From the NCBI GenBank assembly GCA_900291925.1, contig UWYS01000017.1:316001-380000 (forward strand): a DNA stretch of 64,000 bases. The letters run 5' to 3'. Below the pieces are notes generated by a model. The model worked only from the letters and a program-made list of their open reading frames with translations, had not been told where the DNA came from and made no database searches. This stretch comes from Thecaphora thlaspeos (taxonomy: Eukaryota > Basidiomycota > Ustilaginomycetes > Urocystidales > Glomosporiaceae). Positions 55,596 through 64,000 of the stretch are shown here, piece by piece. The translations under genes and the position numbers were made by a program. Positions within the stretch are counted from its first letter, which is position 1. Each line of letters starts with the position of its first letter.

Positions 55596-56040
55596 TCCCG
55601 CTCGAATCTCGAGCGACGTTTCGCTGTGAACTGACAACGGCACGGATCAACGATGAGTTCCAATGGCCGAAGAGGGCCCTCTTCGATGAGACTGCGAGGT
55701 TTGCGCGGCTCTTGACCGACTGACACAAATCTTTCGATCTCAAACCGCCTTCAGACGCGTGTGCATAAGTGCGCATAAGCGGTCGTATTGCCGTATCAGA
55801 GAACAGCAAAGCGGTATAGAGGGACATGTGTACAAACAAGAGGGGGCAGAGAAGGGAAGGGGCGATTTCGAACCGGGTCACTTAGCCAGGACGACAGCTT
55901 AGAGTACAACGGATCGAAGGGCGCGGAGGATCGGGGCAGGATGCCGTACAGATATGCTAGAGACGAGACGAGAGAAGATGCAGAGGGCCTAGGCACGAGA
56001 GAGAATAGGGCGAGCAGCACGACGACGGCGGTGACGACGA
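55596..56040. other. Convergent interval, dehydrogenase and RNR1 3' ends
   Basis: About 445 bases; nothing coding found. Confidence 0.55.
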
Positions 56041-58881
56041 CTAGCTGGAGCACATGGTGCAGGCGTCCTTGTTCTCGAGGCTGCAGACCATCTGGTCGGC
56101 CTCGAGCTGCCTGAGCTTTTGCCTCTCGAGCGCGGCCGCGAAGCTCGGGTCGATCTCCTTGCCGTCCTGCGTCGCTGCGCTGGTGAGCTTGGCCGTCTTC
56201 TGCTGTTCCTGCTCGGCGAGCAGCTTGGCCTCCTTGATCGCCTGCGCCTCCTGCTTTGCGGCAGCGGCGGCCTTCTTAGCTCCCGGCCCCGGTCCATCCT
56301 TTGTCACGGTGCCGTCGACGCCGAGCTGGCCGACGCCGTTGGTGATCGACTGAACGCCGGCGTTGATGCCGCTGCTCGCCGTAGGCGCCGCGACCATGGT
56401 GTTGACGGGAGCATCGCCCTTGTGCACGCCGTTGGTGGCGGCACGCGCGGGTGCGACCAGCGCTTCCTTGGGGACGAGCGCCTTCTTGCCGGCCGCCTTT
56501 GCCTCCGCCACCTCCGAGACCGAGAGGGTGAACTGGATCGCGTTCGAGGCCGGCTTGGTGCGAAGGTAGTAGATGCCCGTCTTGAGGCCCTTCTTCCAGC
56601 CGTAGAAGTGCATCGACGTGAGCTGTCCAAAGGTCGGCGAAGAGAGGTGGATGTTGAGCGACTGCGACTGGCAGATGAAGGCGCCGCGGTCGGCCGCCAT
56701 GTCGATGATCGTCTTCTGGCTAATCTCCCACACCGTCTTGTAGAGCTTCTTGATGCGGTCAGGGATGCCGGGGACGTTCTGGACCGAGCCGCCGTGGGCG
56801 ATGATGCGGTTCTTCATCGTGTCGTCCCACAGGCCTTGCTCGACCAGCTCGCGCAGCAGCCACGGGTTGACTACCTGGAACTCGCCCGCCAGCACGCGAC
56901 GCGTGTAGATGTTGGACGTGTACGGCTCGAAGCACTCGTTGAAGCCGAGGATCTGGCTCGTCGAGGCCGTCGGCATCGGCGCGAGGAGGAGCGAGTTGCG
57001 AAGGCCATGCTTGGCAATCTTGGCCTTGAGCTCGGCCCAGTCCCAGAGGTCTGAGGGGACGACGCCCCACATGTCGTACTGAAGCTCGCCCATCGACGCC
57101 GGGCTCCCCTGGTAGGTCTCGTAGGGGCCGTGCTCGGTGGCCAGCTCGCAGGACCGCTCAAGAGCGGCGTGGTAGATCGTCTCAAAGATCTGGACGTTGA
57201 GCCGCTTGGCCTCGGCGCTCTCGAAGGGGTAGCCCATGATCATGAAGGCGTCGGCGAGGCCCTGGACGCCGATGCCGATGGGGCGGTGGCGGAAGTTGGA
57301 CTTCTTGGCCTCGGGGACCGGGTAGTAGTTGACGTCAATGATCTTGTTGAGGTTCTTACAGATGACCTTGGCGACGTGGTGAAGGCGCTTGAAGTCGTAC
57401 TGCTTTGTCACCGGGTCGATGAACGTCGGGAGGGCGATTGAGGCGAGGTTGCAGACGGCGACCTCGTCGGGCGCGCTGTACTCGATGATCTCGGTGCAGA
57501 GGTTCGAGCACTTGATGGTGCCGAGGTTCTTCTGGTTGCTCTTCTTGTTGGCGGCGTCCTTGTAGAGCATGAACGGGTTGCCCGTTTCGGTCTGCGCCTC
57601 GAGGATGGCGTACCACAGCTTCTGCGCCTTGACGGTACGCTTGACGCGGCCCTCGGCCTCGTAGCGCTCGTAGAGCTGCTCGAACTCTTCGCCGTAGACG
57701 TCGGCGAGGCCGGGGCACTCGTTGGGGCACATCAGCGACCAGTCGCCGTTCTGCTCGACCCTCTTCATGAAGAGATCCGAAATCCAGAGAGCGTAGAAGA
57801 GCTCGCGCGCGCGGACCTCCTCCTTGCCGTGGTTCTTGCGCAGATCGAGGAACTCGAAGACATCGGCGTGCCATGGCTCAATGTAGATGGCGAAAGCGCC
57901 GGGACGCTTGTTGCCGCCCTGGTCGACGTAGCGCGCCGTGTTGTTGAAGACGCGGAGCATGGGGACGATGCCATTGCTGACGCCGTTGGTGCCGGCAATG
58001 TAGCTCCCTGTGCCGCGGATGCAGTGGATGTTGAGGCCGATGCCGCCCGCCGTCTTGGAGATCATGGCGCACGTCTTGAGGGTGTCGTAGATGCCCTCGA
58101 TCGAGTCGTCCTTCATCGTCACCAGGAAGCACGACGAGAGCTGCGGATGCGGCGTTCCGGCATTGAACAGCGTCGGCGAGGCGTGGGTGAACGTCTTTTC
58201 GGACATGAGGTTGTACGTCTCGATGGCGCTCTCGACGTCGTCGCCGTGGATGCCGACGGCGACGCGCATGATCATGTGCTGCGGCCTCTCGGCGACCTTG
58301 CCGTCGATGCGGAGAAGGTAGGAGCGCTCGAGTGTCTTGAAGCCAAAGAAGTTGTAGTGGAAGTCGCGCTCGTAGATGATAGCCGAGTCGAGCTGGTCCT
58401 TGTTCTTCATGACGGCCTCGTACGTCGTGTCGCTGATCATCGGGCTGTGCTTGCCGTTCTTGGGGTTGACATACTCGTAGAGGTCCTTGACGATCTGGCT
58501 AAAGTTCTTCTTGGTCTCCTTGTGCAGGTTGCTGATGGCAATTCGCGCCGCTAGCACCGCGTAATCCGGGTGCGATGTCGTCTTGTAGGCTGCTGTTTCC
58601 GCGGCGAGGTTATCAAGCTCGACCGTGGTGACGCCCTCGTAAATGCCGTCGATGACCTTTCTCGTAATCTCGATGGGATCGACAAAGTCCTTATCGAGAC
58701 CGTAGCAGAGCTTCGAGATGCGCGCTGTGACCTTGTCGAAGCGGACCTGCTCCTTGCGTCCATCTGCGAGGGGAAGGAGAAAGGGAGAGACTGTCGCTGA
58801 TCAGTTGACTGTGCCAATGCCTAGGAGAAACTGCAGCACGAGCCGGTCACGATGCTTACCTCTCTTGTAGACGTACATCAT
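56041..58881 (-). CDS. RNR1: Ribonucleotide reductase large (R1) subunit
   Basis: Class I ribonucleoside-diphosphate reductase alpha subunit; makes dNDPs with the R2 radical subunit. Exons 58881-58860 and 58763-56041 give 914 residues (yeast 888). Tandem ATG, then [22 protein letters not shown] formed across the intron, opens the ATP-cone. Catalytic residues: C219 (SSCFLV) and C445 (VAVCNLAS) as redox pair, N428-L-C430-T-E432 as thiyl-radical site, matching yeast C218/C443/C428. C-terminal shuttle pair C909-X2-C912 (ACTMCSS). A roughly 140-residue Ala/Lys/Gln-rich linker between the barrel and the tail accounts for the extra length. Two ACGCGT (MCB) sites lie upstream. Confidence 0.96.
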
Positions 58882-59387
58882 CTTGGATGGCGCTATGTGT
58901 GTGGAGCGATGCTGCTGGTGCTACCGCTGGCTGCTGTGTAGATGTGTGCTGCTGTGGAGCGAGCGGGTGGACCAAGCGAGGCGTTATATTCGGTTGGACG
59001 TCTCGGTGGCGGTGGGTGGTGGCGATGGTGTTGCCAAGGCTGTCAGGTGTACGCGATGGTGGGGGCTCTCGTCTGGACGTGTGCGCAGATGTGACTACAG
59101 AGGGTAGAAGCCGAGGGAGGGAGGGAGAGGAGGAGGAGAAGAGGGCAGAGAGGTAGCTGAGATGGTGGCTAAGGAGGAAGGGAGGGATTGATGGACCAGA
59201 GCGAGTTGGAAGCCCTTTTTAAACCAGTGTGGCCCGCAACTGCGCCGAGCGAGGCGCGTCGGGCGACCCGAGCAACAGAGCTGAGCGGGCGGAAGGACAG
59301 GGAAGCAGGCTGGCAGGCTAGCAGGCAGGTTAACGCCGTGTCTGCGTGTCTGCCAGGCTAGGCGGCCCATACAAACCACACAAAAAG

Positions 59388-59393
59388 ACGCGT
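59388..59393. promoter_or_regulatory. MCB-type ACGCGT element
   Basis: Palindromic ACGCGT, the MBF (Mbp1-Swi6 type) site that drives G1/S genes including RNR1 in fungi. It lies 507 bases upstream of the RNR1 ATG. A single hexamer is weak evidence on its own. Confidence 0.4.
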
Positions 59394-59519
59394 TGCCGTG
59401 GCGAAATTCCGCCGCGTCTGTCGCGTTTAGCGTCCCCTTGCTACAGTCACCTCGAAGCTCGCTCAACTGCTGCAGAGCGCCTGTGTGTGGATGTGACTTT
59501 AGCGAGCGGCAAGAGAAAG

Positions 59520-59525
59520 ACGCGT
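59520..59525. promoter_or_regulatory. Second MCB-type ACGCGT element
   Basis: Second ACGCGT, 127 bases beyond the first, also upstream of RNR1. The pair fits S-phase regulation, though both are rather far from the start codon. Confidence 0.4.
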
Positions 59526-60484
59526 CGGTCGAGCGCGTAAATCAAGGCCCCGCCCCTCGCGCTTCCGTCGGTGGACCAGCTCGCGCGTCCCGCCCAGCAG
59601 ACGCACGGCGCTGAGAGGCCACCTTAACATGTGGAGACGGCCCGTCGCTCGCAGGCCACACGCGAGCGAGCTCGATCGTCGCGGAGCTGAGATCTCGGCA
59701 CCGAGCCCGAGCGGATACGGGCGCCGATCTGCCTCCCTATGCGCAGCTACCGTGCCCCGTGAACCTGTACGTCCAGGTCTTGGATCCTTGCGACCGGCTG
59801 GTACATGCATCTGCTATTGCACAGGCGGTACGCCTTGCCAGCCACTCTTGTCCGCATGTCTGTCGGGGACGACTCCGGGACCGTGATATAGAGAAGCCAC
59901 ACCCTCCGCCAACGAGCTGAGCTGAGCTGTAACGTTTTGTCAGATGGCGAGATGCCAGACCTTGAGGCAAGCGAGAGGCTGAGTCGACCCTGGCCAGCTC
60001 CTCGGAAAAGCTTCCACAGCAGCGAGGATAGCCCTGGGGAAGGACGCTCAGCCCTTGACAGGGGAATCAAGAATGAACACGTACGAGACAGATCCTACAC
60101 ACAGTAGTGCAGTTACCTGGCGTCAAGGCTCGGACCCTGCATGGGCGAGCTCGGCTCCGACTGCGTCCGTCGATCACAGCCGGCGCCTCGGGATGCATGG
60201 CGCGTGGCGGGGAAACGATCGCACGACTCGGCGAAAGGCACAAGCTCGGGCTCCCGGGCCAAGCGTCAGGCGAAGCGGGCGGGCCCAGCGGTGTGCGTGT
60301 GCAGGCAGGGCCAGGCGCTGCGTCGCCGGCGCACGCACCGCAGCACAGCACCACACACACCCCGCCGGGCCACGGATATCGACGACCTCACGCACACCAA
60401 CACCATCACCTTTTCGTCAATCTCCTTTGCATCCCCCCTCCCGCTCCTTTCGCCGCCACCGCACACACGCATCCCTCCCTCACA

Positions 60485-61348
60485 ATGGTACGTTGCAGTC
60501 TTACACTAAACGACTCGCCCGCTCACGCAGCCCTCGCAGCAATTGCTAGTATGGGCCAGAAAGCAGACGCTGACCTCGCCTGCTTTTCTCCCTCTTCCGT
60601 CCTCCCCTTCCACCGTCTTTGACGCCTCTGTCGTTTGTCGCCCGCCCGTCCTCGCCGCACAGTCTTCCGGAGTCAAGGTCAGCCAAGACTGCATCTCGCA
60701 GTTCCAGGAACTCAAGCTCGGCAAGAAGACCAAGTTCATCATCTACTCAATCAACTCGTCAAACACCGAGATCATCGTCGACAAGACCTCGGACTCGGCC
60801 GACTACGACGACTTCATCGCCCAGCTGCCTCCCAACGAGTGCAGGTACGCCATCTACGACTTCCACTACGAGAAGGAGGGTGAGGGAAAGAGGAACAAGA
60901 TTTGCTTCTACGCCTGGTGAGTTGGCCCTTGGACCCCTGGACATGGCCTGCGCAAGGGTCGAGGAAGCTCGGATTTGCTTCGCAATGCCCGCTCTGAAAC
61001 GACTCGGATGAAGACGCTGACCGAGACGCTCTATTGCCTTCTCTCGTGCCCGCCTCGCCTCCCCCTTCCCCTCGACAGGTCGCCAGATGACGCCAAGATT
61101 AAGCAGAAGATGGTCTACGCCTCATCCAAGGACGCCCTGCGAAAGGCCCTCGTAGGTATCTCATCCGAGATCCAGGGCACAGACTTCGACGAGGTTTCTC
61201 ACGACACCGGTAAGCAGGCCTTCTTCGTCCACAATCAACCGTGTCAGTACGACTCTTGCCAAGCTCACACATCCAACATCTCCTTGTGCTCGCCACCTTG
61301 CCCGCGATGCGTCCAGTCCTCGAGAAGGTCACCCGAAGCACCTTCTGA
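60485..61348 (+). CDS. COF1: Cofilin (ADF family)
   Basis: Actin-severing and depolymerising protein. Exons 60485-60487, 60663-60916, 61079-61209, 61317-61348 give 139 residues (yeast 143). The first coding exon is only the ATG, followed directly by GTACGT, a layout common in fungal cofilins. [22 protein letters not shown] is the conserved N-terminus with the regulatory Ser at position 2 or 3. [53 protein letters not shown] (actin-binding long helix) and [18 protein letters not shown] complete the fold. All introns are GT-AG and phase-consistent. Confidence 0.95.
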
Positions 61349-61802
61349 AAGCCGTCCGACAAGCATCAGCGAAACAGCCTGCCTTGCAATTTCGGGAGAC
61401 AGGACGTCGGCTCTTCTCGTAGAGACAGCACTTTTGCTCACGGCCGGGAAGGGGGGGGGGTCGAAGTTAGCGGATGGAAGAGGTCGGCGGAGCAGTAGTG
61501 GCAGCAGCATGGATGACGAGAGGCCCACCGACATCTCCCAGCCTATGCAACGAACTTTGAACGACACCTCTCTCCGTTGCCTTCCTCATTTGGACGTCTG
61601 ACGAGCTTCGAACGAACAAGCACAGAAGCGATGTACAAGCAGGATTGGGAGCTGGGAAGTTGGTGGATGGCGATATAAAAGATTCTAGCCCGTGTGCTGT
61701 TCTAAAATTACAAAAGGGTAATAGGGTTTGTCTGTTGGGCTCGCCGATGTGGGGGGGGAGCCGTCGGTAGGAACGTAGCAAAGGGTCGAGGGGCGGACAG
61801 GA
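61349..61802. other. Convergent interval, cofilin and downstream gene
   Basis: About 454 bases with a G10 run near 61453 and G-rich tract near 61752; no gene. Confidence 0.55.
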
Positions 61803-64000
61803 TCACCTCAGCAGGCCTTCGCGGATCGTAGCGCTCCTCAGCTTGCTGCGTAGGAACGCCGTTCTCTCTTCGTAGCGTACCTGCACGCTATTCCTTTTCT
61901 CGAGGCACTCCCTCAGCTCCGTCCTCAGCATCTCGACCTCCCTATCCTCCGTCCCGGGATCCTCGATGCTCGTCGACAAATGCGTCGCCGATGTCCCGTT
62001 GCCCGTCGTGGTCTGTACGCCGCCGAAGGGTTGTCGAGCGGCCGTGGGGTGTGACCCCCCGACGTCGACGGAAGGGTTGGAGGCAGATGACCGCCTCGAT
62101 AGGCTCATCGCCCGGGGAGGGCGGTAGGAGGATGGCGGGATACGGCTCGGGCTTTGCGTGTGGGCGTGCGAAGACGCCATCGTCGACCCCGACACTGATG
62201 CACCCGCCTCGCTGCCGGGGCCGATACCCTTGACCTCATCGACGACACGCTTCAGCGTCGGGTAGTCGAGGCGGTATTTACCGATCACCATCTGCTCGAG
62301 GCTGTCGAAAGTGTCAAGCAGCCGGCTCCCCTCGGCCTGCACCACGGCGATCTCGGCCCGGATCTCGGCCGATGACTTGTCGGCGTAGTCAACGCCGAGC
62401 ATATCGGCGCCGAGGCCGTCTTCTGCGCCATGGGTAGAGCCAGCACCTTTCGGTGGGGTTGGACCTAGACCCGGCGTGCCAACATTCAGGGCGGCGCTGG
62501 AGCCCAGCAGCCCAATCTTGCCCGGTCCTGACCGCGTAGAGGCCGGGGCGGCCGATGTGTCGTAGATCGACTGGGCGCGGAGGGACCGTGCGCTCCTTGC
62601 GGCGGAGAAGGAGCGCTCCATGTCGACCGTCATCGCCTCCGCCTGCAATCGCTTCGACTGGCTGCCGGTGCGGAAACGGCTGAGCGTCGAGGCGCGGCTC
62701 GATTTGGCCGGGTTCGACCAGTGCGAGTACGCCGAGCCGGGTCGCGTCAATCGGCCGTCGCCGCCGGAGAGGAGCGAGGGTGCCGAGTTGTAGATCGTCT
62801 GCCGGTCGTCTAGCGGCGATGGCAAGCCCTGGCTGCTCATCAGCGAGTCCCCGCTCGTCTGCTTTTGGACAGGAATGCTACCCCGCCTGAAGAAGCTGGA
62901 GACGCTGCCGAACGTCGAGTTCTGCGTGCTCGACGCCTTTGGGCTGGCGGGGTACGATGCGCCACCATCTCCGAGGTGGTGGTGATGGCTGAAGTTGCGG
63001 GAACCAAGACGGTCCTGCTCGATGAAGCTGTTCGACGCCAAGTGGCCGCTGTTGCTGATGGCCGCTACAGCCCCTAAGCCCGCGACGTTGGGCTCCTGCG
63101 GCACCTCCATCGCCTGGCCATCCATCTGCATCATCTTTTCAAAGAGACCCGAGCGCAGCGCCCGGTACTCGTCCTCATTCAGAAGACCGTCGGTGTTCGC
63201 GATGGCCAGCTCGTTGAGCTTGGCGGCCAAGTCCTCCGAGGTCACGGGCGGTCCCGCGGCCCGCACCGGCATGGATGCTGCAGGCAACAAAGGCGCCTGT
63301 GTGGACCCGTCGCGGTCAAACACCCAGCCGTCGGACTCCCTTTGGGTCAGAAGACGTTCCTCTGACCGCTTCTGGACGGAGAGATTGTTGCGGCCCCTGT
63401 CAAGGTGGTTCTCCGGCACCGAAAGGCTCACGTAAGAGGACAAAGGCCGAGTGTGAGACAGCAATGCAGAGGGAGGGTGCCTCTTCGAACGACGGCTTGT
63501 GTCTAGCTGGTTGAGGCCGAGGCTCACTTTCGAACGAAACGAAGGCGAGCGGCTCGGTGGATCGTGCTTGGAGGACTGGGCTGCCGGGGCCACCTCGATC
63601 TGATCGCGAGATCGTGACCTGACCCAGACGTCATCGTACAAGGTCGTGACAAGCCCGTTCTTATGTCCGAGGGAGGAGGCTGGGTCACGGTAGCTGGAGG
63701 GCGGACGTCTGAGTGAGTCACCGCTACCTGCCTCCGCTGCTATCTCGTGCGCCGGCAGCAGCTCCTCGTCCCGGGAGAGCTTGCCCCGTTCCTTTTTCCT
63801 CCTGGTCGACCCGCGTATCGTACCCGCAAAGCGTGAACTCCAGTCGCCGCCACCGTTGGCAGGCTCATTGGCGGAGCCCCCCTTGGGTCGATCGCCGCTG
63901 TCTTCCCGCCAGGGCGAGCTGACGGGTGCTGGGGCAGCGCCTATGTCTCCGCCCCATCCTGACGTGCCTATGACGTGCCTTGGCTTCGGGGGGACATGGC
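61803..64000 (-). CDS. Serine-rich protein of unknown function, N-terminus beyond window
   Basis: Unrecognised. An open frame runs from the right edge to TGA at 61803, at least 731 residues with no ATG inside that is an obvious start. Near the visible N-terminus: basic RRKKERGKLSRDEELLPAHE. At about 255-290 lies a helical, possibly structured segment, DLAAKLNELAIANTDGLLNEDEYRALRSGLFEKMMQM. Then a long Ser/Gly-rich region with repeated phosphorylation-type motifs (SRASTLSRFRTGS, LRAQSIYDTS). Near the end come AEIRAEIAVVQAEGSRLLDTFDSLEQMVIGKY and a C-terminal coiled-coil-like stretch (REVEMLRTELRECLEKRNSVQVRYEERTAFLRSKL). The architecture suggests a scaffold or regulator; no function is claimed. 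Confidence 0.75.
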   Translation of the reverse strand, partial: HVPPKPRHVIGTSGWGGDIGAAPAPVSSPWREDSGDRPKGGSANEPANGGGDWSSRFAGTIRGSTRRKKERGKLSRDEELLPAHEIAAEAGSGDSLRRPPSSYRDPASSLGHKNGLVTTLYDDVWVRSRSRDQIEVAPAAQSSKHDPPSRSPSFRSKVSLGLNQLDTSRRSKRHPPSALLSHTRPLSSYVSLSVPENHLDRGRNNLSVQKRSEERLLTQRESDGWVFDRDGSTQAPLLPAASMPVRAAGPPVTSEDLAAKLNELAIANTDGLLNEDEYRALRSGLFEKMMQMDGQAMEVPQEPNVAGLGAVAAISNSGHLASNSFIEQDRLGSRNFSHHHHLGDGGASYPASPKASSTQNSTFGSVSSFFRRGSIPVQKQTSGDSLMSSQGLPSPLDDRQTIYNSAPSLLSGGDGRLTRPGSAYSHWSNPAKSSRASTLSRFRTGSQSKRLQAEAMTVDMERSFSAARSARSLRAQSIYDTSAAPASTRSGPGKIGLLGSSAALNVGTPGLGPTPPKGAGSTHGAEDGLGADMLGVDYADKSSAEIRAEIAVVQAEGSRLLDTFDSLEQMVIGKYRLDYPTLKRVVDEVKGIGPGSEAGASVSGSTMASSHAHTQSPSRIPPSSYRPPRAMSLSRRSSASNPSVDVGGSHPTAARQPFGGVQTTTGNGTSATHLSTSIEDPGTEDREVEMLRTELRECLEKRNSVQVRYEERTAFLRSKLRSATIREGLLR

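Larger units (their letters stand above)
58882..60484. other. Divergent promoter region, RNR1 and cofilin
   Basis: About 1.6 kb without genes. It contains the two ACGCGT sites listed separately and a C/A-rich leader before the cofilin ATG. Confidence 0.6.

Noticed and set aside
1..64000. CRISPR arrays, rRNA genes, bacterial operons or prophage
   Set aside because: No regularly spaced direct repeats, no rRNA-like sequence; gene structure is plainly fungal nuclear.

Overview
The window is nuclear DNA of a fungus, most likely a basidiomycete and plausibly of the smut lineage (Ustilaginomycotina). The grounds are GC-rich coding sequence, compact genes, short GT-AG introns of roughly 60-390 bp with CTAAC-like branch sites, and typical fungal proteins (Cia1, Dsc2, Swc5, Snf8, AzgA). 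The lineage is inference. I read 20 protein genes, 18 complete and 2 cut by the window ends. I also read two tRNA genes, one decayed tRNA copy and one probable miniature transposon. Exon structures were assembled by hand from splice signals, reading phase and family knowledge. All starts are ATG unless stated.

Layout. 1-13.9 kb (all minus except the tRNA): Yta7/ATAD2-type AAA ATPase (cut at the left end), Cia1 (cytosolic Fe-S assembly), an intron-containing tRNA-Gln, a Sec14-RhoGAP protein, and an MFS transporter carrying an in-frame stop. 15.4-26 kb (plus): U2 snRNP A', a fusion of an Aim32-like ferredoxin with lipoyl synthase, a 4.25-kb gene-free stretch, and an AzgA purine permease. 26-31.9 kb: an AT-rich, repeat-rich island with a decayed tRNA-Val, a single-pass membrane protein (minus), a minisatellite and a telomere-like motif. 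31.9-37 kb: divergent Snf8 (ESCRT-II) and Dsc2 (Dsc E3 ligase), a TPP1/Tpz1-like shelterin candidate, and tRNA-Val. 37.7-48.9 kb: Sar1, a 238-bp foldback element, divergent Swc5/Ufd2, and a small basic protein divergent from PPWD1-type cyclophilin. 49.3-64 kb: F-BAR/RhoGAP protein, zinc alcohol dehydrogenase, ribonucleotide reductase large subunit, cofilin, and a serine-rich protein cut at the right end.

Most genes are unlinked housekeeping functions, as usual in fungi. Possible functional neighbours are Snf8 with Dsc2, which share a 429-bp intergenic promoter and both act in endosomal or Golgi membrane-protein disposal. The most unusual item is the ferredoxin-lipoyl synthase fusion (17201-19654). 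It keeps the complete C-X8-C/H-X3-H ligand set of the thioredoxin-like ferredoxins and all lipoyl synthase cysteine motifs, with a presequence-like segment at the junction. It may be a bifunctional mitochondrial enzyme or a polyprotein cut after import.
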